A stretch of 14,470 nucleotides of DNA from Fidelibacterota bacterium (GCA_029931905.1 JAOZRH010000041.1:1-14470), one strand, 5' to 3'. Positions 1-6,971 are shown, counted from the stretch's first letter. The notes: generated from the sequence alone by a model not told the origin. A program made the numbers and translations.

Positions 1-98
1 TATAAATTGTTTACATAAAATAGATGAATAGAAATAATTGAAACACAAAAATAAATTATTATTTAAAAATAACAAAACATTAAAAAGTATTGAAAACT
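1..98. other. AT-rich end of window without recognised gene
   Basis: This stretch lies beyond the operon terminator. It is almost all A and T, and I see no reading frame, RNA gene or convincing promoter in it. Confidence 0.5.
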
Positions 99-130
99 AA
101 AAAACCCACAAAAAACATTGTAGGTTTTTT
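99..130 (-). terminator. Rho-independent terminator after nfnB
   Basis: On the minus strand a 13-pair stem (AAAAAACCTACAA with TTGTGGGTTTTTT) closes a six-base loop, with one G-U pair at 107/122, and ends in a run of six T. It starts 52 bases after the nfnB stop. The G-U pair is possible only in minus-strand RNA; the plus-strand RNA would have a C-A mismatch, so the structure favours the operon direction. The core is AT-rich, so strength may be moderate. Confidence 0.8.
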
Positions 131-182
131 AATTCATGAATAATTATACAGTTTTAATTACACTTTAATTTGTAATTTAAAA

Positions 183-1559
183 TTATTTTTTTATATACTC
201 ATCAATAACTTTTGCTGCATCTCTACCATTTCCCATAGCTTCAATAACTGTTGAACCACCAGTTAAAGCATCTCCACCTGCAAATACACCATCCATATTT
301 GTCATATAATTGTCATTAATTTTAATTCCACCCCAATCATAAGTTTCTAATTCTGGAACTTTACTTAAAAACAATCTATTTGGTGTAGTTCCCAAAGCAT
401 TTATAACTGTATCCAATTCAAAAATATGTTCAGAATTTTCAAGATTAACAGGTCTTTTACGACCACTTTTATCAACACCTTTAAATTCAGTTTTTATCAA
501 TTGTATTCCATTCACCCAACCATCATCTGTTCCAGTCATATAACAAGGTGCTACCATTTCTTTAAAAATAATTCCTTCTTCCTCTGCATGTAATATTTCT
601 TCAATTCTTGCTGGTGCATGTTGTTTTGTTCTTCTATAAAGTATATATACTTCCTTTGCACCCAATCTTTTTGCACATCTTGCAGAATCTAAAGCAACAT
701 TTCCACAACCGATAACTCCAACTTTATCTCCACAAATTATTGGTGTATCCCATTTTGGAAACTTATATGCTTTCATCAAATTTACTCTAATTAAGAATTC
801 ATTAGCAGAATATACACCTTTTAATTTTTCTCCGGCACAACCAAGGAATTTAGGAGCACCAGCACCTGTTGCCAAATAGATCGCGTCATAATCATTTCGC
901 AAATCTTCAAAATCAATATTTTGTCCAACAATACTGTTAAGTTCAACATCAACACCATTTTTTTCTAAAAATGATAATTCATAATCAACAACATCACGAG
1001 GTAAACGAAATGCAGGAATTCCATATTGTAGCACACCGCCAGCCATATGAAGAGCTTCAAATAATGACACCTTATATCCCAATTTTCTCAAATCTACAGC
1101 ACAAGTAATACCAGCAGGTCCAGCTCCAACAATTGCAACTTTTTTGCCATTTTCTATTACTTTAACATCTTCAACAACATTATTTTCTCGTGCCCAATCA
1201 GCAACAAAAGCAAATAATTTACCAATATTTATTGCTTTTGACTGTTTCCCCAATATACATTTTCGTTCACATTGTTCTTCTTGTGGACAAACTCTTCCAG
1301 TAATGGCAGGAACAGCATTATCACTTTTTGCCAATAAAAAAGCAGATTTAAAATCTTCCATTGCAATATAATGGATTATATCTCTAATTTTCATTCTAAC
1401 AGGACAACCTATTTCACATAGTGGATTTTTACATTGAATACATCTTTTCGCTTCACTTACTGCCTCTTCAATAGAATATCCTAAAGGTACTGAATCAAAA
1501 TTTTTAATCCTTTTTTCAGGTGCTTGTTCTCTCATTGGAACTCTTTCTTTAATAGCCAT
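183..1559 (-). CDS. nfnB: NfnB/SudA-like NADPH-dependent bifurcating subunit
   Basis: 458 residues, usual length for NfnB/SudA. With NfnA it couples ferredoxin, NADH and NADPH pools; in archaea it also shows sulfide dehydrogenase activity in vitro. Order: a two-cluster N-terminal domain with C40, C43, C48, C52 (CxxCx4CxxxCP) and GRVCPQEEQCERKC (88-101) with C91, C97, C101 and a possible Glu ligand; FAD-binding VGAGPAG (144-150) and GGVLQYGIPAFRLP (174-187); nucleotide-binding VIGCGNVALD (282-291) followed by LYRRT (307-311), whose two Arg suit NADPH; and a C-terminal FAD loop FAGGDALTGGSTVIEAMGNG. The same fold, without this Arg pair, is fused to MbsN upstream. The gene overlaps nfnA by one base and is the last before the terminator. 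GltD annotation is possible, but there is no GltB partner. Confidence 0.93.
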   Translation of the reverse strand: MAIKERVPMREQAPEKRIKNFDSVPLGYSIEEAVSEAKRCIQCKNPLCEIGCPVRMKIRDIIHYIAMEDFKSAFLLAKSDNAVPAITGRVCPQEEQCERKCILGKQSKAINIGKLFAFVADWARENNVVEDVKVIENGKKVAIVGAGPAGITCAVDLRKLGYKVSLFEALHMAGGVLQYGIPAFRLPRDVVDYELSFLEKNGVDVELNSIVGQNIDFEDLRNDYDAIYLATGAGAPKFLGCAGEKLKGVYSANEFLIRVNLMKAYKFPKWDTPIICGDKVGVIGCGNVALDSARCAKRLGAKEVYILYRRTKQHAPARIEEILHAEEEGIIFKEMVAPCYMTGTDDGWVNGIQLIKTEFKGVDKSGRKRPVNLENSEHIFELDTVINALGTTPNRLFLSKVPELETYDWGGIKINDNYMTNMDGVFAGGDALTGGSTVIEAMGNGRDAAKVIDEYIKK

Positions 1560-2401
1560 TATTTTAACTCCTTAATTTCTTTGTTATAACATTCCATTGC
1601 TTCCGCTTCTTTTGTTTTAAACATCGCTAATCTACTTATTGCTGACTCCCAATCAACTTTTTGTCCGTCAAACATTGGACCATCAATACAGGCTAATTTT
1701 TGTTCTCCACCAACAAATACTCTACAAGATCCACACATTCCAGTAGCATCAACCATTATTTGTCTAACAGTAGTCATTACAGGCACATTATATTTTTTTG
1801 TTAATTCTGATAGTTTTTGTAAAGGAGGAATTCCACCACCAGCAAATACTTGATCTATTTTTCTTTCTTCTAAAAGATCTTTAATAATATCTAAATAATG
1901 CCCTTTTTTTCCTACAGAACCATCTTCTGTTGCAAGAATAAATTCATCACAATATTCTTTTGATAACTCTTTTTCTGGATAAACATCATCTTTTGTTGGA
2001 AAACTTTGAATAGAAATTACATGATTATTACCAATTTTTTTTAATTCTCGGCACATTGCTGAATTTTCTGCATGACCACAAACAAGATCAGATGCAAAAA
2101 CCACTGTACCAAATTCTTTCAATGTTGGAGCCGTTCCCATTGGACCAATTATTTTATGAAATGAATCTCCAACTTTCCAACTGTCCAATTCACGAGAAGT
2201 TTTTCCTAACCTTTTAATATACATTGTTATTTTATCACCCTCGGCCCTTTCAATAGACATTGGAATTCTTTCTCCATTTGGTATGGTTAATAAAACCGCA
2301 AAATTGCCTGGTTGAAATTTTTTGGCCACTTCTGGTGCAATTACATCCATAACATAATCACCAGAATTTAAATCTTCCTTTCTTGTAATAATGTGTTTCA
2401 T
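1559..2401 (-). CDS. nfnA: NfnA/SudB-like ferredoxin-NADP reductase subunit alpha
   Basis: 280 residues from ATG 2401. NfnA is the small subunit of the electron-bifurcating NADH-dependent ferredoxin:NADP+ oxidoreductase (SudB in Pyrococcus). It normally binds FAD, NAD(H) and a [2Fe-2S] cluster. An N-terminal FAD beta barrel is visible with ERIPMSIER (44-52). The C-terminal cluster motif DATGMCGSC (218-226) plus ACIDGPMFDG (237-246) gives C223, C226 and C238. Asp218 sits about where I recall an Asp ligand in Thermotoga NfnA. The glycine-rich nucleotide motif expected near residues 102-112 (GGGxGxAP) is replaced by FASDLVCGHAENSAMC (102-117), adding C108 and C117. A new AGGG lies at 187-190, where relatives have AxGP. 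The stop shares one base with the nfnB start. NAD binding may be altered. Confidence 0.88.
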   Translation of the reverse strand: MKHIITRKEDLNSGDYVMDVIAPEVAKKFQPGNFAVLLTIPNGERIPMSIERAEGDKITMYIKRLGKTSRELDSWKVGDSFHKIIGPMGTAPTLKEFGTVVFASDLVCGHAENSAMCRELKKIGNNHVISIQSFPTKDDVYPEKELSKEYCDEFILATEDGSVGKKGHYLDIIKDLLEERKIDQVFAGGGIPPLQKLSELTKKYNVPVMTTVRQIMVDATGMCGSCRVFVGGEQKLACIDGPMFDGQKVDWESAISRLAMFKTKEAEAMECYNKEIKELK

Positions 2402-2407
2402 CAATAC

Positions 2408-2414
2408 TCTCCCC
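2408..2414 (-). promoter_or_regulatory. Ribosome-binding site of nfnA, favouring ATG 2401 over TTG 2404
   Basis: The minus strand reads GGGGAGAG, then TATTG, then ATG at 2401. A TTG codon in frame lies immediately before the ATG, but it would sit only about four bases from the GGGGAG core. The ATG at 2401 is therefore taken as the start. Confidence 0.6.
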
Positions 2415-2479
2415 TATTTAATTTATAATATTTATTTATTCATATATTCAGATATTACGATATTTGTTTCCAAAAAATT

Positions 2480-2743
2480 TTATTTATCAATAAGTTCAAT
2501 TAATTCAATAGCAAATTTATTTACAACCTTATAACATATAGTAGTTCCACTTCTTTTGCTTTCGGTAATTCCAGCTTCCATAATTGTTTTTAAATGTTGT
2601 GAAATAGTAGATTGTGGAAGTTTCATTTTTTTCTGACATTCAGAAACACTACATTCGTTATGATACAAACCAATTACAATATCTAATCTATCTTTGTGCG
2701 ATAAAGCTTTTAATATTTTACTAATATTATCTTTTTCATACAT
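2480..2743 (-). CDS. ArsR/SmtB-type winged-helix regulator with a Cys-x4-Cys pair
   Basis: 87 residues, a minimal ArsR-fold repressor (family usually 90-120). The helix-turn-helix is MKLPQSTISQHLKTIMEAGI (40-59), followed by a wing with KRSGTTICYKVV (63-74). Three cysteines are present: C31 and C36 in NECSVSEC, just before the recognition helices, and C70 in the wing. The classical arsenic site ELCVCD is not present. A Cys pair at this place could be a thiol, disulfide or persulfide switch, as in the archaeal sulfur regulator SurR (an ArsR-type protein with CxxC in its DNA-binding domain that controls mbx and nfn genes). Location between the reductase operon and nfnAB, with its own promoter, supports control of nfnAB. 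The start ATG at 2743 has only a weak GAGA upstream. Confidence 0.85.
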   Translation of the reverse strand: MYEKDNISKILKALSHKDRLDIVIGLYHNECSVSECQKKMKLPQSTISQHLKTIMEAGITESKRSGTTICYKVVNKFAIELIELIDK

Positions 2744-2770
2744 AAAAATATCTCATTTTTATTAAGGCCA

Positions 2771-2799
2771 ACATATTTATTTCAAACTATTCAGTATGT
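2771..2799. promoter_or_regulatory. Candidate ArsR operator: imperfect 29-bp inverted repeat
   Basis: ACATA at 2771-2775 and TATGT at 2795-2799 are the outer arms of an imperfect palindrome, with 8 of 14 half-site positions symmetrical. It lies just downstream of the -10 box, where a bound repressor would block transcription. Its right arm includes ATTCAG (2789-2794), which recurs at 2446-2451 ahead of nfnA. Autoregulation by the adjacent ArsR protein is inferred from position. Confidence 0.35.
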
Positions 2800-2801
2800 A
2801 A

Positions 2802-2830
2802 AATATAAAATATTCTACAATAAATGTCAA
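2802..2830 (-). promoter_or_regulatory. Sigma-70-type promoter for arsR-nfnA-nfnB
   Basis: The minus strand carries a perfect TTGACA (2830-2825), a 17-base spacer, and TATATT (2807-2802; consensus TATAAT). It begins directly after the stop codon of the CBS gene. Transcription would start near 2795, some 50 bases before the arsR ATG. Spacing and a six-of-six -35 box make this much better than chance AT-rich matches, and it would allow arsR-nfnAB to be expressed apart from the upstream complex. Confidence 0.65.
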
Positions 2831-3283
2831 TTACAAATTAATTCCATAAGGATTTTTTACATATTCTCTCAACAATTTCACTTCTGTTTCTGATTGTTCT
2901 AAAATTTCTTTTATTAAATCACCAATTGAAATCATTCCAATTACATTTTTATTGTCAACAATTGGTAAGTGACGAATTTTTTTATTTACCATTACTCTCA
3001 TTGCATAAGAAAGTGTATCTTCGATAGTTCCAATAATTAATTTTTCTTTTGGAGTCATAACTTCAGAAATTTTTGTTTCATGATTATCTTTTTCGCTTTC
3101 CAAGCATTTGAATAAAATATCTCGCTCTGTTATGATCCCTTCCAATGTTTTATTTACACTCATCACAAGAAGTGCACCAATTTTATGTTTATTTAACAAG
3201 TGAATTGCTTCATACACTGTTTTTGCAGAATCTATTTTTATAATTTCATTACTTTTATTTTCTAACAACTTTTCTAATTTCAT
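2831..3283 (-). CDS. Stand-alone two-CBS-domain protein
   Basis: 150 residues, soluble, made of a CBS pair. CBS1 covers about 14-66 (SAKTVYEAIHLLNKHKIGAL, then GIITERDIL) and CBS2 about 82-140 (TIEDTLSYAMRVMVNKKIRH, then GMISIGDLIKEIL). The segment SEVMTPKEK links them. CBS pairs usually bind AMP, ATP, SAM or NAD and act as energy sensors. No catalytic or DNA-binding domain is attached. It starts 20 bases after the mbsN fusion gene, behind an AGGTGG ribosome-binding site, so it is co-transcribed with the complex. A regulatory or assembly role for the reductase is inferred only. The ligand cannot be read from the sequence. Confidence 0.88.
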   Translation of the reverse strand: MKLEKLLENKSNEIIKIDSAKTVYEAIHLLNKHKIGALLVMSVNKTLEGIITERDILFKCLESEKDNHETKISEVMTPKEKLIIGTIEDTLSYAMRVMVNKKIRHLPIVDNKNVIGMISIGDLIKEILEQSETEVKLLREYVKNPYGINL

Positions 3284-3303
3284 ATTTCCACCTATTTAAT
3301 AAT

Positions 3304-5100
3304 TTATTTTGTTAAAAATTTGTCTATCGCTTTCGCTGCTAAATGACCATTTGCGATTGCTGTTATAACATCAGGGCCTTGAATAATATCACCACCAACG
3401 AATAACCAATCTAAATCTGATTGGAAGTTTTCGTTAACTTGAATTCTTCCTCTTGGTCCAAACTTTAATCCAGCTTTTATTTCTTCTGATAAATAAGATA
3501 AATCCATTCCTTGACCAATTGATTCAACTATCATATCAGCTTTAAAAAAGTTCTTCTGTTTTTCATCATATTTCGGGCTAAATCTTCCTTCTTCATCAAA
3601 TACAGAAAGACATTTTACTACATGAAGACCTTCAATTTTACCATTTTTAATTTCTATCTCTTTTGGTCCCCAACCCGGATCTATAATTGCTTTTTCTTCA
3701 CGAGCTTCTACAATTTCTTCTCTATCGGCAGGCATAATATCTTCTGTTTCTAAAGAAGTTGCAAGAACATTTACTTTGCCATATTTTTTGTTTTGTAATC
3801 TTGCTAAAGTTCTAGTAATGTCCATGGCAACATTTCCACCACCAATAACAACAATTTTTTCTGCAACATCAATTTCATTTCCAAGTGTAACTTCTCGTAA
3901 AAGATCTGTTGCAAAATATACTCTTTTATTATCTGAACCAGGAATTCTTGTACTTCTACCAAGATGAAGTCCCGTTCCAGAAAATACGGCATCATAATTT
4001 TTATGTAATTGATCAAGAGAAATATCTTTACCAATTCTTGTATTAAATTGAATTTTCACACCAAGTGATTTGATATAATTAATATCTTTTTCAATTTGAT
4101 CATAAGGAAGACGATATTCTGGAATACCATATCTTGCCATACCACCAGAATCTGGAAGTGCTTCATAAATTTTTACTTCATATCCTAAGATCGCAAGATA
4201 ATATGCTGCCGATAAACCAGATGGACCAGCTCCAACTATCGCGATTTTTTTGTTAATATCTGGATCTATCAAATGTTCAGTTCCAAGAACTTCTTTATAT
4301 CTTTCTGGTGGGATTTGGTCTGCAATATATCTTTTCAACCACCTAATAGCCAAAGGTTCTCCATTATTTTGTAAAGCACAAGAAGTTTCGCATCTATGAG
4401 TACAAATTCTTCCACAAATTTCTGGCAAAGGATTTGTTTCGTAAAGAATTCTAAAAGCATTTTCAATATCATCTTCACGAATTGCTGAAATATAAGCCGG
4501 AATATCCATATGAGCTGGACAAGTTGCAGTACAAATTCCACATTCAAGACATCTGTCCGCTTCTTTCATTGCCTGTTCTTTATTATAACCTTTCACAATT
4601 TCAATAAATGATTTATCACGATTTTCTGGTTCAATCTCAAACATTTCTACTCTATCATAATTAATCAATTGAATGTTTTCTGAACGCTTATAACCTTTCT
4701 TTTCATCTTGCCATTTTGTTTCATCAGCTCCCGGAATAAATCTAAAATCCTCAACTTTATCTGTTATCCAAGTATATTCGTTTGACATTGTTAAAGAACC
4801 TGTAGGACACACATCAACACAAAGTGCACACCAACAACAACGACCATAATCAATTTTTGGTCTTAATCCACTATTACCATCAGTCGTTTCTTGGCCTTCT
4901 ACTGGAACTAAATCTATTGCATTATTTTGACAAATTTCTTCACAACTTCCGCAACCAATACATTTTTCAAAATCATTTTTGTGAAAACCACGATAATTTT
5001 CTGCACCCGGTCTATCATTTAATGGATCTTTGATTGTCCATGGTTTTTGTGTAGCTCTTTTCCAAACTGTTAATGGAAATAATATATCTTTTAATTTCAT
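3304..5100 (-). CDS. mbsN: MbsN ferredoxin subunit fused to a GltD/NfnB-type flavoprotein
   Basis: 598 residues joining two proteins normally separate. Residues 1-125 are the NuoI/MbsN-like electron-entry subunit with two [4Fe-4S] motifs, C47-C50-C53-C57 and C88-C91-C94-C98 (CxxCxxCxxxC; C89 is extra), ending in DFRFIPG. Residues about 145-598 are a glutamate-synthase-small-subunit/NfnB-like oxidoreductase. It has a two-cluster N-terminal domain (C184, C187, C190, C194; then C229, C233, C237, C241), an FAD-binding VGAGPSG (289-295), a nucleotide-binding VIGGGNVAMD (418-427), and a C-terminal FAD loop FVGGDIIQGPD (567-577). No glutamate synthase large subunit is nearby, so a GOGAT role is unlikely. 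The position right after mbsL is that of mbsN. The likely job is to pass electrons between a nucleotide or ferredoxin and the membrane complex. The Arg pair of NADPH-binding relatives (R309-R310 in NfnB here) is replaced by Thr-Ser (448-449). From memory, Thermotoga has a GltD-like gene in its Mbx locus. Confidence 0.88.
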   Translation of the reverse strand: MKLKDILFPLTVWKRATQKPWTIKDPLNDRPGAENYRGFHKNDFEKCIGCGSCEEICQNNAIDLVPVEGQETTDGNSGLRPKIDYGRCCWCALCVDVCPTGSLTMSNEYTWITDKVEDFRFIPGADETKWQDEKKGYKRSENIQLINYDRVEMFEIEPENRDKSFIEIVKGYNKEQAMKEADRCLECGICTATCPAHMDIPAYISAIREDDIENAFRILYETNPLPEICGRICTHRCETSCALQNNGEPLAIRWLKRYIADQIPPERYKEVLGTEHLIDPDINKKIAIVGAGPSGLSAAYYLAILGYEVKIYEALPDSGGMARYGIPEYRLPYDQIEKDINYIKSLGVKIQFNTRIGKDISLDQLHKNYDAVFSGTGLHLGRSTRIPGSDNKRVYFATDLLREVTLGNEIDVAEKIVVIGGGNVAMDITRTLARLQNKKYGKVNVLATSLETEDIMPADREEIVEAREEKAIIDPGWGPKEIEIKNGKIEGLHVVKCLSVFDEEGRFSPKYDEKQKNFFKADMIVESIGQGMDLSYLSEEIKAGLKFGPRGRIQVNENFQSDLDWLFVGGDIIQGPDVITAIANGHLAAKAIDKFLTK

Positions 5101-5118
5101 TTTATTTTCACCTTTTGT

Positions 5119-5166
5119 TTTTCACATTTCATATTTCACATTTCACATTTCACATTTCACTTTCAT
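5119..5166 (-). repeat. 7-bp tandem repeat in the mbsL-mbsN spacer
   Basis: On the transcribed (minus) strand GTGAAAT is repeated: four exact copies (5160-5133), one ATGAAAT (5132-5126), and partial copies at both edges, about 48 bases in all. It starts four bases after the mbsL stop. It ends just before the AGGTGA ribosome-binding site of the 598-residue fusion gene. Seven is not a multiple of three and no reading frame uses it. Confidence 0.9.
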
Positions 5167-5169
5167 GAA

Positions 5170-6369
5170 TTATCTTTCTATTTCCGGTGGACATGTATGT
5201 AATGAAACCATTAGTCCAGCTAAATCAGAAATACTAATATTTTCTGCTAATTTTTCCAAAACTGAAATTGCATGAGTATAACTAGCACCTCGATTATAAA
5301 CTCTTCTCGGAAATTTGCTACCATCTGACACTACAAAAAAACCATGTTCACCACGAGTCGATTCTGCTTTTACATAAGTTTGTCCAGCAGGAATTTTCCA
5401 ATGTAAAACATTTGGCAGTTTTGCATGAATTTCACCTGTTTTAGGAATTCTATCAAGAATTTGAGAAATCAAATCTAAACTCTGATGCATTTCTTTATAT
5501 CTCAATTCTGCTCTTGCATAAGCATCACCAACAGTTGAGGTTAACATTTTTATATCCAATTCATCGTATTTTGCATAAGGATTATTCATACGAACATCAT
5601 AGGGTTTACCACTAGCACGAGCATTTGGTCCAACAATTCCATATTCATCAACCATCTCTGGTGTAATAATCCCCAATCCTTTTAATCTCGATTTTATTAT
5701 AGCATTATTGAAAAATGTTCTCTCAACATCATATAATAAATTTCTAGTTTTTATAACCAAATCTTTTGCTTTTTCTGTAAACCCCGCAGGAAGATTTTTC
5801 CTAACTCCACCGGGAATCATATACATATGGTAAATTCTTCCGCCAGCCATTTCTTCAAAAAGATCCAACCAAAAGTCTCTCATTCCAACTGTCCATTGAC
5901 TAATAGTTCCCATTCCAAGCGAACCTGCTTGTCCACCAATCCACATTAAAAAACTAGCAATACGAGACATTTCAAGATTAAGAGTTCTCAACCATTTTGC
6001 TTTTTCAGGAATTTCTATTCCAGCCAAATCTTCAACAGCCGTTGAATAACAATATTCGTTCGTATCAGGTTCTGGAACACAAATTCTATTTACGATTGTA
6101 AATCCTTGAATATATGTTCTTCTTTCAAGGAGTTTTTCGAAACCACGATGTAAATATCCAACATGTGTTTTTGCTTTAATAATTTCATCACCATTTACAG
6201 TAATTTCAACAGCCATATTTCCCGTTACTCCGGGATGTTGCGGACCTTGCCAAAGTTTTGTATATTTATGCGATTCTAAATCAATAACCGCTTTTCCATT
6301 TTCCATTTTTGGATATTTAGATCTATCTGCTATAAAATTTGTATATTTGCTTTCTGAATTTTTAATCAT
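5170..6369 (-). CDS. mbsL: NuoD/NiFe-hydrogenase-like large subunit without the NiFe site (MbsL)
   Basis: 399 residues; homolog of NuoD and of the large subunit of group 4 NiFe hydrogenases. Family landmarks: QHPGVTGNMAVE (44-55), THVGYLHRGFEKLLERRTY (68-86), GKPYDVRMNNPY (254-265) and ESTRGEHGFFVVSDG (336-350). Hydrogenases bind Ni and Fe through two CxxC pairs. Here the first reads RICVPEP (C97, then E100 in the second-Cys place) and the second reads HTCPPEIER (C393, then E396). Half of the ligands are gone, so NiFe chemistry and hydrogen production are not expected. The protein ends right after this motif, with no tail for a maturation protease. Together with the three-Cys MbsJ this points to a sulfane-sulfur reductase of MBS type. 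The third cysteine is C107. Confidence 0.92.
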   Translation of the reverse strand: MIKNSESKYTNFIADRSKYPKMENGKAVIDLESHKYTKLWQGPQHPGVTGNMAVEITVNGDEIIKAKTHVGYLHRGFEKLLERRTYIQGFTIVNRICVPEPDTNEYCYSTAVEDLAGIEIPEKAKWLRTLNLEMSRIASFLMWIGGQAGSLGMGTISQWTVGMRDFWLDLFEEMAGGRIYHMYMIPGGVRKNLPAGFTEKAKDLVIKTRNLLYDVERTFFNNAIIKSRLKGLGIITPEMVDEYGIVGPNARASGKPYDVRMNNPYAKYDELDIKMLTSTVGDAYARAELRYKEMHQSLDLISQILDRIPKTGEIHAKLPNVLHWKIPAGQTYVKAESTRGEHGFFVVSDGSKFPRRVYNRGASYTHAISVLEKLAENISISDLAGLMVSLHTCPPEIER

Positions 6370-6919
6370 TTTCTTTCCTTATTTTAGGAGGTTCAACAAA
6401 ATTTTTATACAATTTTTCTCTCATATATTCTTTTGGATCATTTGTCGATCTTCCCGGTCTTTGATAAAATGTTTCACTTGAATATTTTAATGTATCAAAG
6501 TCCCTTCTCATTGGTGGTATATCCTCCCAACCCTCGAGAACAAATGATTCGTTAACATTTGGTGAATTTGGAAAATTTATTCCAAACAATTCATGCAATT
6601 CTCGTTGATATTGCCAAGCATGATTCCATAATTTGTGTATAGAAACCATTTCTGCTTTTTCTCTATCTATCATAACTTTTATACCAAGATTAACTTTTAT
6701 ATTGTAATTGTATAACATATAAGTTAATTGAAACAAGTTATATTCTTGAAAATCAACAGCTTGCAGAAATGCTAAATGAGTAAATCCTTCATGCTCTTTT
6801 AAATATGAAAGAAGAAAAATAATATGCTCTTCCTTCACATTAATAAAATAAAGATCATCTCGTTTTTTTAAAGATTCAATCTCAATTTTATCCTTAATTC
6901 TATTTAATAATTGTTCCAT
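6362..6919 (-). CDS. mbsK: NuoC-like 30 kDa subunit (MbsK)
   Basis: 185 residues, soluble; homolog of NuoC and of MbhK. It has no cofactor and packs against the NuoD-like subunit. The NuoC signature is present: WQYQRELHELFGINFPNSPN (102-121), matching the family ERExxDxFGIxFxGHP region, then WEDIPPMRRDF (131-141), matching W-x-G-x-PLRKDY. The histidine of the first motif is replaced by Ser-Pro. The N-terminal alpha/beta part (20-95) fits the fold. Its end overlaps the mbsL start by 8 bases, which suggests K and L are made together. Confidence 0.9.
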   Translation of the reverse strand: MEQLLNRIKDKIEIESLKKRDDLYFINVKEEHIIFLLSYLKEHEGFTHLAFLQAVDFQEYNLFQLTYMLYNYNIKVNLGIKVMIDREKAEMVSIHKLWNHAWQYQRELHELFGINFPNSPNVNESFVLEGWEDIPPMRRDFDTLKYSSETFYQRPGRSTNDPKEYMREKLYKNFVEPPKIRKEND

Positions 6920-6971
6920 ATATTTTCCTTCTTTTACACATGAAATTATGATTTTTGTTTATCTCTCCAAC

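Noticed and set aside
1144..1371. Plus-strand open frames such as this one, 4824-5033, 5030-5275, 6948-7130 and 13839-14039
   Set aside because: They run antisense to, or mostly overlap, well-supported genes, have low-complexity composition and no recognisable domains; they are frame shadows.
2402..2404. TTG as nfnA start, one codon before the ATG
   Set aside because: The ribosome-binding site is better spaced for the ATG at 2401, and a TTG next to an ATG is rarely used.
3304..5100. Glutamate synthase small subunit
   Set aside because: The GltD fold is shared by NfnB and many electron-transfer flavoproteins; no large subunit is present and the N terminus is an MbsN domain.
5119..5166. CRISPR array or Rex operator
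   Set aside because: Units are 7 bases with no spacers, and the GTGAAA units are direct repeats with no facing TTTCAC arm on the same strand at Rex spacing.
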